Assembly: GCA_025927685.1 (NCBI GenBank)
Contig: JAICKX010000011.1
Span: forward strand, 1-50,398
DNA length: 50,398 bases
DNA from: Thermoleophilia bacterium
GTDB taxonomy: Bacteria; Actinomycetota; Thermoleophilia; Gaiellales; JAICJC01
Reading direction: 5' to 3'
The notes beneath the pieces were generated by a model. It searched no databases. It was not told the origin of the DNA and saw nothing but the letters and a program-made list of their open reading frames with translations. This document shows, in pieces, positions 28,988 through 37,370 of the stretch (position 1 is its first letter; each line of letters begins with the position of its first letter). A program made the translations under genes and the position numbers.

Positions 28988-30049
28988 TCAAAAGTTGGAG
29001 CTTGCGCGGCAGGGACCGCGGACGATCACCGTCGGGGCGCCTCCGGCGAACGGGATGGTCTCGACGATCCCGTAAGGCGAGACCGTCCCGCCGCATCCGA
29101 TCGCCGCCAGCACGGTCCGGCCGTCGCGCGAAAGGCCCTGTGCGTAGAGGTCGCCCACGAAGGGTGTGAGCGGCCGCGCGGCGCCCGAGGAGACGTCGAC
29201 GGCGTAGAGCTTGCCGTTGTGAGTGGCGGGATAGGCGGCCAGCAGGCGCCGTCCGTCAGCCGACCATGCCGCCGGATAGATCCCGGCGTGGGTGTGGGTG
29301 AGCTGGTGCTGATCGCCGCCGTCCGCGTTCATCACCCACACGTCGCCGCGGCAGTTCGCGCACCGGTCCGGGCCGAAGCGCTCGAACGCGATCCCGGTCG
29401 GCCCCCATAGCGGATAGCCGCTGCGACGATCGTCGGTCAGCCGCTGGATCGCCCCGTCGGTTCGCCTGACCGTGTAGATGTCGCTGCCGGCGCCCGTCGA
29501 GTGCTGGAACACGAGCATCGTCCCGTCCGGCGAGAAGGAGAAGTTGCCCGAGGCCTCGGGCAGCCGGATCGGCGTCGCGCGCAGAGTGCGGGCATCGACG
29601 ATCGCGAGGCCGTGCGTGCCCTGCACCGCCAGAAGCCGGGAGTCCGGCGACCACGCGATTGGCTCGCCCTGGATCCCCACGACTCTCGGCGGGCCCCCGA
29701 GCGCACCGATCACGCGGACGCCGGTGGGACGATCGGTGGGGCCGCCGACATACGCCACCATGTTGCCGTTCGGCGAGAGCAACGGGCTTGCGCCCACGGC
29801 CAGCCGGCGCGGGTGCCCGGCGGCCGGCGACGCGACGTAGATGACCTCCCGGCCGGCGATGAACATGGTGCCGACGGGCTTGGCGTACACCAGCGCGACA
29901 CGTGCAGGAGCCGGTGCCGCTGGCATCGATGAGGTGTCGCGTCCGCTCAGGATCCAGGCGCCGGCGACAGAGGCGACCGCGAGCGCGAATGCGATCGCCC
30001 ATCCGCGACGACGGGGCGTACGCGCTCGGAGGGGACGGGCGGCGTCCAT
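28988..30049 (-). CDS. Membrane-anchored TolB/PD40 beta-propeller protein
   Basis: N-terminal TM (GWAIAFALAVASVAGAWIL) then repeated LSPNGNMVAYVGG, WSPDSRLLAVQG, FSPDGTMLVFQ, WSADGRRLLAAY. Confidence 0.8.
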   Translation of the reverse strand: MDAARPLRARTPRRRGWAIAFALAVASVAGAWILSGRDTSSMPAAPAPARVALVYAKPVGTMFIAGREVIYVASPAAGHPRRLAVGASPLLSPNGNMVAYVGGPTDRPTGVRVIGALGGPPRVVGIQGEPIAWSPDSRLLAVQGTHGLAIVDARTLRATPIRLPEASGNFSFSPDGTMLVFQHSTGAGSDIYTVRRTDGAIQRLTDDRRSGYPLWGPTGIAFERFGPDRCANCRGDVWVMNADGGDQHQLTHTHAGIYPAAWSADGRRLLAAYPATHNGKLYAVDVSSGAARPLTPFVGDLYAQGLSRDGRTVLAAIGCGGTVSPYGIVETIPFAGGAPTVIVRGPCRASSNF

Positions 30050-30143
30050 GGTGCTTTGACGACGGGAGCGCGTCGACGGTTCGCGGCTTAAACGCGGCGG
30101 CCGGCCCGAGGTTTCCCTCGCGCCGGCCGCTGCGGCCGCGTCC

Positions 30144-30302
30144 TTAGAGAGACGCGATGACGTTGTTGAGCGTGCTCTGAATCGCCGTGGAAAGCAGACC
30201 CAGAGTGACGACCACCGCAATGGTGATGACGCCCAGCACCACGGCGTACTCAGCCATGGTCTGACCACTCTCGTCACGAAGCCGGTTGAAGAACTCGATC
30301 AC
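30144..30302 (-). CDS. Flp-family type IVb pilin (52 aa)
   Basis: GTG start after GGAGG: MIEFFNRLRDESGQTMAEYAVVLGVITIAVVVTLGLLSTAIQSTLNNVIASL; G|QTMAEY processing motif. Confidence 0.88.
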   Translation of the reverse strand: MIEFFNRLRDESGQTMAEYAVVLGVITIAVVVTLGLLSTAIQSTLNNVIASL

Positions 30303-30405
30303 CGAATCGCCTCCTTGATGACCACACCTGCCGGAGTGCACCGGCAGAGGACAGTGGTGCAAATATCGGCGGCGATCCGCTGCACCTTTAGAGTGAAAGT
30401 GCGAG

Positions 30406-30723
30406 CTACCTCAAAAGGGTCAGGAGCGTTCGGACGTCGCTGTCCTCGAACGCGCTCCGCCGCAGCGGCATGTCCTCGCGCACGCGATAGTGGTTGCGGC
30501 GCCCGACGCGCGTCCGCTCGATGTAGCCGTCGGCGGCGAGGTCGGTGACGATCATCTGCGCCGCCCGGCGCGAGATCCCGATCTGCGAGGCCACGTCGTC
30601 GATGCGGATGCCCGGGTTTCGGTCGATGCACACGAGGACGGCGGCGTGGTTTGTCAGGAACGTCCAGTTCCGCTTCTGAGCCGGTGGTGGCATGGCAGGC
30701 GACAGCATCCCAGATCGGGGCAT
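30406..30723 (-). CDS. Winged-helix (MarR/ArsR-like) transcriptional regulator
   Basis: NHAAVLVCIDRNPGIRIDDVASQIGISRRAAQMIVTDLAADGYIERTRVGRRNHYRV. Confidence 0.85.
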   Translation of the reverse strand: MPRSGMLSPAMPPPAQKRNWTFLTNHAAVLVCIDRNPGIRIDDVASQIGISRRAAQMIVTDLAADGYIERTRVGRRNHYRVREDMPLRRSAFEDSDVRTLLTLLR

Positions 30724-30732
30724 GTGGCGGGG

Positions 30733-31617
30733 CTACCCCAGGTCGGCGTACCGCAAACCGCCGAACTCGCGGGCGAGGTCGTCGTCGCAGCCGTCGGCGA
30801 TTGCCGCCACCGCGTCGATGGCCGTCGCGAGCTCGACCGGGTCGAGATCGTCGCCCAGGATGGCGTGCTGGAGCCACACCTCGTCACGAGCGGCGACGTG
30901 GGCGAAGGCCCCGAACGGCTGCTCGCCGGCCAGGGCCAGCAGGCGCAGCGCCAGCTCGTCCGAGATCGTCACCTGGGAGAGCACCGGTGAGGAGACGCGG
31001 ACGGCGGTCGAGTCGTCGAGCACCGGCAGCACCTCGACGAAGACGCGGGCGCTCCCGAACGCGCCGTGGAAGCCCCAGTCGGGGTGGTGCTCGAAGCCGC
31101 CGTGGCGGGCGTCCAGGTGCTGGCGGACGCGCCGGGTGGTGAACTCGACGTGATCGGCCGCATCGCGCAGCCGGGCGGCAGGAGTCTGCGGCGGGCGCGG
31201 GACGGGAACCGCATCGGTCACGAGCGCCCGCAGCCGCGGGGCGAACGAGGCGGCCGCCCACCCGACGGCCCAGACCGACGCCTGCACCTCGACGGCGTCC
31301 ATCGTGGTGCCCGCCAGGATGGCGTGCTCGACGTCGACCGCGCCGTCCTTCGCCGCGAACCGGCCCAGCACGAGCTCCGCGTTCTCGCTCGCCAGCACGC
31401 GCGCGAGCCGGCCCGGCTCGGCCGTGCACTCGATCGACCGGGCCCGGGCGTGCACGAGCGCGCCGCCCTCGCGGGGGACGACGTCGACGCCGACGACCGC
31501 GTCGCCCACCCCGACGCTGCCCTCCCAGGCGTGCTCGGGCGACTCAGCCCCGTGGAACGTGCGGGCGAGCGCCCGCCGCACCTCGAGCGCGGTCACCTCG
31601 ATCTGCCGCTCCTCCAT
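30733..31617 (-). CDS. YbjN/TY-like (type III chaperone-like) protein, uncharacterised
   Basis: 294 aa from MEERQIEV; SPVLSQVTISDELALRLLALAGEQPFGAFAHVAARDEVWLQHAILGDDLDPVELATAIDAVAAIAD. Confidence 0.7.
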   Translation of the reverse strand: MEERQIEVTALEVRRALARTFHGAESPEHAWEGSVGVGDAVVGVDVVPREGGALVHARARSIECTAEPGRLARVLASENAELVLGRFAAKDGAVDVEHAILAGTTMDAVEVQASVWAVGWAAASFAPRLRALVTDAVPVPRPPQTPAARLRDAADHVEFTTRRVRQHLDARHGGFEHHPDWGFHGAFGSARVFVEVLPVLDDSTAVRVSSPVLSQVTISDELALRLLALAGEQPFGAFAHVAARDEVWLQHAILGDDLDPVELATAIDAVAAIADGCDDDLAREFGGLRYADLG

Positions 31618-31623
31618 GCGCGC

Positions 31624-31633
31624 ACGGTAGCGT
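31624..31633. promoter_or_regulatory. Overlapping divergent -10 boxes (ACGGTAGCGT)
   Basis: Minus strand TACCGT (31629-31624) 6 nt from ATG 31617; plus strand TAGCGT (31628-31633) 8 nt from GTG 31642. Confidence 0.55.
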
Positions 31634-31641
31634 TCCCGACC

Positions 31642-32346
31642 GTGCGTGGCCTTCGGGGAAAACGCGTCGTCGTCACCGGCGGAGCCCAGGGGATCGGCGC
31701 CGCCACGGTCGCACGGTTTCGCGACGAGGGATCCGACGTCGTCATCTTCGACCTCGAGCCCGGCTCCGACGGGATGCGCGTGGACGTCTCCGACCGCGAG
31801 GCGGTGCGCGCGGCCTTCGCCGAGCTGGGCCGCGTCGACGTCGTCGTCTCGAACGCCGGCGTGAGCGAGCGCGGGCCGGCCCTGGAGATCGACGAGCGCC
31901 GCTGGCGGCGCGTGCTCGACACGAACCTGCTGGGCGTCTTCAACGTCGCCCAGGCCGCCGGGCGGCTCATGCTCGACGCGGGCGGCGGCGTGATCCTGAA
32001 CACCGCCTCGACGAACGGCTACGTCGGACATCCCTACTACGCCGACTACAACGCCTCGAAGGCCGGGGTGATCGAGCTGACCCGGACGCTCGCGCTCGAA
32101 TGGGCGCCCGCGGTGCGGGTGAACGCCGTCTGCCCGGGCTACGTGCTGACGCCGATGCAGGAGGCCGAGTACACGCCCGAGATGCTGGCTCAGGTCGACG
32201 CCAAGATCCCGCTCGGCCGCCACGCCCGCCCCGACGAGATCGCGGCGGTCTACGCCTTCCTCGCCTCGGACGACGCGTCGTACGTGACCGGCGCGGTCAT
32301 CACGGCCGACGGCGGCGAGACCGCGGGCGGGCTGGCGAGCCGGTAA
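31642..32346 (+). CDS. SDR-family short-chain dehydrogenase
   Basis: GKRVVVTGGAQGIGAATVARFRDEG, VVSNAGVSERG, YYADYNASKAGVIELTRTLALEWAPAVRVNAVCPGYV; GTG start. Confidence 0.93.
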   Translation: MRGLRGKRVVVTGGAQGIGAATVARFRDEGSDVVIFDLEPGSDGMRVDVSDREAVRAAFAELGRVDVVVSNAGVSERGPALEIDERRWRRVLDTNLLGVFNVAQAAGRLMLDAGGGVILNTASTNGYVGHPYYADYNASKAGVIELTRTLALEWAPAVRVNAVCPGYVLTPMQEAEYTPEMLAQVDAKIPLGRHARPDEIAAVYAFLASDDASYVTGAVITADGGETAGGLASR

Positions 32347-32381
32347 CCACCTGGGGTTCCGGCGCCGGTAGAGTGCGGGCC

Positions 32382-33146
32382 GTGCCGACCCGCGCCGAGA
32401 TCGCAGCCGCGGCCCGCCTCTCGCGGCGCGAGCTCGCCGTCGCGGCGATCGTGCTCGGCTGGATCGCGCTCGGCGCCGGCACCGACTCGGGAGCCGGGAT
32501 CTGGCGTCAGCGGCTGGTCGGCCTCGTTACCTGGGCGCTGCTGGTCGCGCTTCTGCGCGGCGAGAAGCGCTCGGTCAGGATCCAGGTCGTGGGCGTCATC
32601 ATCGTCGCCACCTGCGTCGAATACACGGCGTCGCCGTTCCTCGGCTACTACACGTATCGCCTGCACAATGTGCCGAGCTACGTCCCGCCCGGTCACGGCC
32701 TCGTCTACCTCGCGGCGCTCTCGATCGGCCGCTCGCAGGTCGCCGCCGTCCTGCGCCGCCCCCTGGTCGGCTTCACGCTCGTCGTCTGCGGCGCATGGGC
32801 GGCCTGGGGCGTCCTGCTCTCGCCGCGGCGCGACACGTTCGGCGCCGTCATGTACCTCTTCCTGCTCCGGTTCGCGCTGCGCGGCAGCCGGCCGCTGGTC
32901 TACGCGGGCGCGTTCCTGGTGACGAGCTACCTCGAGCTGGTCGGAACGGGGGTGGGTGCCTGGGCCTGGGCCCACCAGGATCCGTCGGGCACGTTCAGCA
33001 TCGGGAACCCGCCGAGCGGCATCCCGGGCGGGTACTGCTTCCTCGACGCCGCGGGGGTGGCGCTCGCGCCGCGCCTGGGGGCGCTCCTCGAGCGCCGGCC
33101 GCCTGCATGGTCGCGCCTGCGGCCGCTCCCCGATGAAGCCGGCTGA
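32382..33146 (+). CDS. Multi-pass membrane protein, uncharacterised
   Basis: 254 aa from GTG (MPTRAEIAAAARLSRRELAVAAIVLGWIALG...), several TMs. Confidence 0.7.
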   Translation: MPTRAEIAAAARLSRRELAVAAIVLGWIALGAGTDSGAGIWRQRLVGLVTWALLVALLRGEKRSVRIQVVGVIIVATCVEYTASPFLGYYTYRLHNVPSYVPPGHGLVYLAALSIGRSQVAAVLRRPLVGFTLVVCGAWAAWGVLLSPRRDTFGAVMYLFLLRFALRGSRPLVYAGAFLVTSYLELVGTGVGAWAWAHQDPSGTFSIGNPPSGIPGGYCFLDAAGVALAPRLGALLERRPPAWSRLRPLPDEAG

Positions 33147-33846
33147 GCTCGAGCGCCTGCTCGAGCTCGCCGACCGGGTCGAGACCCTCGAGCGCCGCCT
33201 GGTCCGGGCCGAGACGCTCACCGGCGAGCTCGCGCGCCACGAGGAGCTGGTCGCGGCCGCCCCCGAGGTCGGCGCGGCGATGGAGCGGGCCGGCGTGGCC
33301 CTCCGGCCGATCACGCGCCAGCTCGAGCGGGAGTGGGTCGACCAGGGGCCGCTCGTCACCGACTGGCAGCGCGCCTTCGAGCTCGAGCAGATCGCCGAGG
33401 CCGCCGGCGCCGATCCGAGCCTGAGCGCGCAGGAGGCCGACGCGGCCCGCCGGCGGGTCGAGTCCGCCCGGCTGGCCACCCGCCGCCAGCGCGAGCTGAT
33501 CGACCGCGAGCGCGAGGCGATGACCGAGGCCGTCGACCGCTCGCCGTTCGACGTCGAGATCCCGGCGGGCGGCGCCGACGCCCGGCCGGAGGCGGCCCGG
33601 CGGGAGGCGCTGGCCCTCGCCGGCGTCGCGCAGGAGGCGGCGGGCGACGTGGCGGAGGCCGGGTCGGCCGCCGCCGCGCGCGCGGCCGACGCTCGCGCCG
33701 AGCTGGGACGGCTGGGCGAGCCGGCGGCGCTGCGCCGCGAGCTGGAGGAGCTCCGCGCCCGGCTCCCGGGCGAGGTGAAGCTTGGGGAGGACGCGCCGGC
33801 GTCCGCCGCCGTGAAGCTCGAGCGCGCGGGCGTGCGGGTGCGTTGA
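33133..33846 (+). CDS. Coiled-coil protein, uncharacterised
   Basis: MKPAELERLLELADRVETLERRLVRAETLTGELARHEE...; overlaps the upstream CDS end. Confidence 0.7.
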   Translation: MKPAELERLLELADRVETLERRLVRAETLTGELARHEELVAAAPEVGAAMERAGVALRPITRQLEREWVDQGPLVTDWQRAFELEQIAEAAGADPSLSAQEADAARRRVESARLATRRQRELIDREREAMTEAVDRSPFDVEIPAGGADARPEAARREALALAGVAQEAAGDVAEAGSAAAARAADARAELGRLGEPAALRRELEELRARLPGEVKLGEDAPASAAVKLERAGVRVR

Positions 33847-34637
33847 CGGCCCAGGTGCGGGTCGTTTCGGCCGGTCTGCTCGAGCCCGCGGTCGCGCTTG
33901 CGCTCGACGAGGCGGTCGTTCGCGCCGAGCCCGGCTCGCCCGTCCTGGTGCTGTGGCACACGCGGCCCGCGGTGGTGATCGGCCGCTTCCAACGGGCGGA
34001 CTGGGAGGTCGACGCGGCGGCGTGCGCAGCCCGGAGCGTGCGCGTCTGGCGGCGCTTCACCGGCGGCGGGGCGGTCTATCTCGATCACGGCACGCTGTGC
34101 GCCGGGATCGTCGTCCCCGCCGGCCATCCCGACGCGGCGCTGGGGGTGCCCGAGCTGTACGCGCCGTTCCTGGACGGGATCGCCGCCGCCTGCCGCGCGC
34201 TCGGGGTCGAGGCACGCCGTGACGAGCGAACGGTGCGCGTGGACGGCCGCAAGGTCACGGGCGTCGCCGCCCACCGCGGCCGCCGGGCGACGCTGGTGCA
34301 CGGGACGCTGCTCGTGGAGGCCGACCTCGAGGCCCTGTCCGCCTGCCTCGCCGGCCCGCGCGGCGGAAGTCTCGACGCGCGCCCGCGGCCGGCGCCGAGC
34401 CGGCCCGACACGGTCGCGAACGTCGGCGTCGGCATGGCCGCCGCTCGGGCCGCGGTCGCGCGCGCGTTCGCGGGCGAGGCCGCCGCCGAGGAGGCGCCCT
34501 CGGCGCGGGAGCTCGAGCTCGGAGCGGAGCTCCGGCGCGGGCGCTACGCCGATCCGGAGTGGCATGCGGGACCGTGGCACGACGTCACCTCCGGGGAGGT
34601 GGGCGCCGTGCTGGGAGAAGAGCGACCCTCTAGATGA
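33843..34637 (+). CDS. Lipoate-protein ligase A family protein
   Basis: ALALDEAVVRAEPGSPVLVLWHTRPAVVIGRFQRADWEVD...RVWRRFTGGGAVYLDHGTL...DGRKVTGVAAHRGRRATLVHGTLLV; TTG start overlapping upstream stop. Confidence 0.9.
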   Translation: MTAQVRVVSAGLLEPAVALALDEAVVRAEPGSPVLVLWHTRPAVVIGRFQRADWEVDAAACAARSVRVWRRFTGGGAVYLDHGTLCAGIVVPAGHPDAALGVPELYAPFLDGIAAACRALGVEARRDERTVRVDGRKVTGVAAHRGRRATLVHGTLLVEADLEALSACLAGPRGGSLDARPRPAPSRPDTVANVGVGMAAARAAVARAFAGEAAAEEAPSARELELGAELRRGRYADPEWHAGPWHDVTSGEVGAVLGEERPSR

Positions 34638-34788
34638 GGGCGATGACGTTGCCCATCAAGGCGATGACGTTGGCGCTGACCAGCGCGAACGTGGCCACGA
34701 CGGCGACGGTGATCACGCCGAGCGTGACCGCATATTCGGCCATTGTCTGGCCGCTCTCAGGGCCGGAGCAGGCCCCAAACTCGTTCAT
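34630..34788 (-). CDS. Second Flp-family type IVb pilin (52 aa); absent from the supplied ORF track
   Basis: Reverse complement reads MNEFGACSGPESGQTMAEYAVTLGVITVAVVATFALVSANVIALMGNVIALI*, preceded by AAAGGAGGTTCC. Same length and G|QTMAEYAV.LGVIT core as 30144-30302. Confidence 0.88.
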   Translation of the reverse strand: MNEFGACSGPESGQTMAEYAVTLGVITVAVVATFALVSANVIALMGNVIALI

Positions 34789-34881
34789 TGGAACCTCCTT
34801 TCGATAACAGCATCGGACGGGCGGGTATCACTGGAAGACCCCCTCTTGTGGGAGTCTTCGGTGACACTTCGAAGGAGTTGA

Positions 34882-35322
34882 ATGGCGCTCGACGCGCAGA
34901 TCTTCACGTACGAGGCGGAGCTGGAATGGCAGGGCGGCCGGCGGGCGGAGGTCAGCTCCGGCGGGCGGCCGGCGCTGGCCGTGATGCCGCCGCCCGACTT
35001 CCCGGCCGGGGACGAGGCGAGCTGGAGCCCCGAGCATCTCTTCCTGGCGTCCATCCAGTCGTGCACGATGCAGTCGTTCGTGGCCCACTGCGCCCATAAC
35101 GGGCTCGAGCTCGTGAGCTACCGGTCGTCCGCGAACGGGTCGGTGGCCCGCAACGCCGAGCGACGCTACGCCTTTCAGGCCGTCTCGATGGTCGTGTACG
35201 TGCGGATGGCCGGAGGGCACGCGGCCGCCGCCCGGGAGCTCACCGGGAAGGCGCAGCGCGACTGCTTCATCTCGGCCTCCACCACGGCCGAGGTCTCGAC
35301 CGACTGGAGGATCATCGAATGA
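34882..35322 (+). CDS. OsmC-family peroxiredoxin-like protein
   Basis: PEHLFLASIQSCTMQSFVAHCAHNGLELVSYRSSANG...AQRDCFISAST. Confidence 0.88.
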   Translation: MALDAQIFTYEAELEWQGGRRAEVSSGGRPALAVMPPPDFPAGDEASWSPEHLFLASIQSCTMQSFVAHCAHNGLELVSYRSSANGSVARNAERRYAFQAVSMVVYVRMAGGHAAAARELTGKAQRDCFISASTTAEVSTDWRIIE

Positions 35323-36458
35323 CCGTCCGCTGTGCGGTCGAGGTGGCATCCAGCGTCGCAGCCGATGCGCGCGCGTCCGCTGCCGAGGCCGCGGCCGCGG
35401 CCAGGGCGGGGCTCGGCGGGCCCCGGGCCGACCTGGCGTTCGTGTTCGTGTCGGCGGAGCACGCGGGCGACGCGGCCGAGGTGGCCGCGGAGGTGCGGCG
35501 TGAGCTCGACCCGGGCGTCCTCGCCGGCGCGAGCACGGAGGCGGTGATCGGCGGCGGCCGTGAGTTCGAAGGGCGGCCGGCGGTCAGCGTGCTGGCGGCG
35601 TCGCTCGGCTCGGGGACCGCGCGCGCCCGGCACGTCTCGGCCGCGGACGACGGCGACCTCGAGCTCGCAGGGCCGGCCGTGATCGTCGCCGACCCCTATA
35701 CGTATCCCGTCGAGCGGCTCCTGGACGACATGAACGACGCCGGTGCGGCGGTCGCGGTCGGCGGGATGGCGTCGGGCGGGCGTGGGGCCGGCGAGCACGT
35801 CCTCTTCTGCGGCGAGGAGATCCATCGCGAGGGCGCGGTCGTGGTCGACCTGGAGGGACCGGTCCAGCTGCGGACGCTCGTGTCGCAGGGCTGCGCGCCG
35901 ATCGGCCCCGAGATGGTGGTGACGCAGGCGGAGTCGAACGTGATCCACGAGCTGGCCGGGCGTCCGGCGTACGGCAGGCTGGTCGAGATCGTCGGCTCGC
36001 TCGACCTCGAGCAGGCCGAGCTGGCGCGCCGCGGCGTCCTGGCAGGGCTCGTGATCGACGAGAACCGGGTGGAGTACGGGGCCGACGACTACCTGGTGCG
36101 CGGCATCCTCGGCGGCGACCCCGAGTCGGGCGCCATCGCCGTCGGCGACGTCCCGCGCGTGGGACAGACGTTCCGCTTCCACGTGCGCGACGCCTCGACC
36201 GCCGACGCCGGCCTGCGCGCGGCGCTCGCGGCCGGCACCGCCCTTCCCGGCCGCGTCACCGGCGGGCTCCTCTTCGCCTGCAACGGGCGCGGCATGGACC
36301 TCTTCGGCACGCCTGACCACGACGCCGCGGCGACGGCAGCCGCACTGGGCGGCGCCCCCGTGGCGGGCATGTTCTGCGCCGGCGAGATCGGGCCGGTCGG
36401 CGGCCGCACGTTCCTGCACGGCTTCACGGCCACGCTGGCGCTCTTCGTCGAGGAGTGA
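35319..36458 (+). CDS. FIST N/C-domain sensory protein
   Basis: LAFVFVSAEHAGDAAEVAAEVRRELDPGVLAGASTEAVIGGGREFEG...; LLFACNGRGMDLFGTPDHDAAATAAALGGAPVAGMFCAGEIGPVGGRTFLHGFTATLALF. Confidence 0.92.
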   Translation: MTVRCAVEVASSVAADARASAAEAAAAARAGLGGPRADLAFVFVSAEHAGDAAEVAAEVRRELDPGVLAGASTEAVIGGGREFEGRPAVSVLAASLGSGTARARHVSAADDGDLELAGPAVIVADPYTYPVERLLDDMNDAGAAVAVGGMASGGRGAGEHVLFCGEEIHREGAVVVDLEGPVQLRTLVSQGCAPIGPEMVVTQAESNVIHELAGRPAYGRLVEIVGSLDLEQAELARRGVLAGLVIDENRVEYGADDYLVRGILGGDPESGAIAVGDVPRVGQTFRFHVRDASTADAGLRAALAAGTALPGRVTGGLLFACNGRGMDLFGTPDHDAAATAAALGGAPVAGMFCAGEIGPVGGRTFLHGFTATLALFVEE

Positions 36459-36520
36459 GGCAGCCGTCCGGCTCCGGCGAGCGCTCCATGGGCGCGTCCG
36501 GCGTGTGGTAGAACCGCGGT

Positions 36521-37027
36521 GTGAACAGCTCCGACGTGTCCCGGGCCCGATCCGCAGTCCTGCGCGACGCGGCTGCGGAGGCAGGGCGGACGAGCCGGTT
36601 CGCGCCGGGGACGCCGAAGCTGGTGGCGCAGGTGCTCGCGGAGGTTCCGATCTTCGCCGGATTCAGCGGCCGTCAGCGCCGTCGCATCGCCGAGCACGCC
36701 GAGATCGCCGAGATCATGACCGGCGAGCCGATCGTCCGTGAGGGGTTCACCGGCCAGGCGGCGTTCGTCCTCCTCACCGGCGCCGCGTGCGTCGAGCGCG
36801 ACGGAGTCTCGGTGCTGGACCTCGAGAGCGGCGCGCTGGTCGGGGAGCTGAGCCTCCTCAGCGGACAGCCCCGTTCCGCCACGGTGCGGGCCACATGCGA
36901 CCTGTGGGTGCTCCGCATCCGGCGCGACGCCTTCCGGCAGCTGGTCAGCCACGAGCCCGCCATGGCGGTTCACCTGCTGGAGACGCTCAGCCGGCGCCTC
37001 TGGGAGGCAGAGCACACCCCGTCCTAG
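36521..37027 (+). CDS. Cyclic nucleotide-binding domain protein
   Basis: VPIFAGFSGRQRRRIAEHAEIAEIMTGEPIVREGFTGQAAFVLLTGAACVERDGVSVLDLESGALVGELSLLSGQPRSATVRA. Confidence 0.88.
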   Translation: MNSSDVSRARSAVLRDAAAEAGRTSRFAPGTPKLVAQVLAEVPIFAGFSGRQRRRIAEHAEIAEIMTGEPIVREGFTGQAAFVLLTGAACVERDGVSVLDLESGALVGELSLLSGQPRSATVRATCDLWVLRIRRDAFRQLVSHEPAMAVHLLETLSRRLWEAEHTPS

Positions 37028-37096
37028 CGCGAAGCGCCCGGCGAAGCGCGGTCGTCGGCATCGGCGAGGAAGCGCACGGCCGTCGCGGGCGTCTTG

Positions 37097-37366
37097 TCAG
37101 GAGAGGCCCTGGCGCGCCTCGCGCACCAGGGTGACGGCCTCGGGGAAGATCAGCCGGATGGCGTCGCGCACCTGGTTGGCCTGCTCGTTGGCGGTGCCGG
37201 TCAGGTCGAGACGGCCGATCGCCGCCACCGTCATGCCGACCGCCAGGTTGATTGCCTGGTCGGCGAACGCCACGCGCTGGCCCTGCTGGGCCTGCTCCAT
37301 CCAGGCGGCCATCTGCTTCTGCAGCTCCTCGGGGTCGCCGAACATTCCGAAGGGAAACTCGCTCAT
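37097..37366 (-). CDS. Uncharacterised 89-aa protein
   Basis: MSEFPFGMFGDPEELQKQMAAWMEQAQQGQ...; TAGGCT box 6 nt upstream. Confidence 0.65.
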   Translation of the reverse strand: MSEFPFGMFGDPEELQKQMAAWMEQAQQGQRVAFADQAINLAVGMTVAAIGRLDLTGTANEQANQVRDAIRLIFPEAVTLVREARQGLS

Positions 37367-37370
37367 GACC

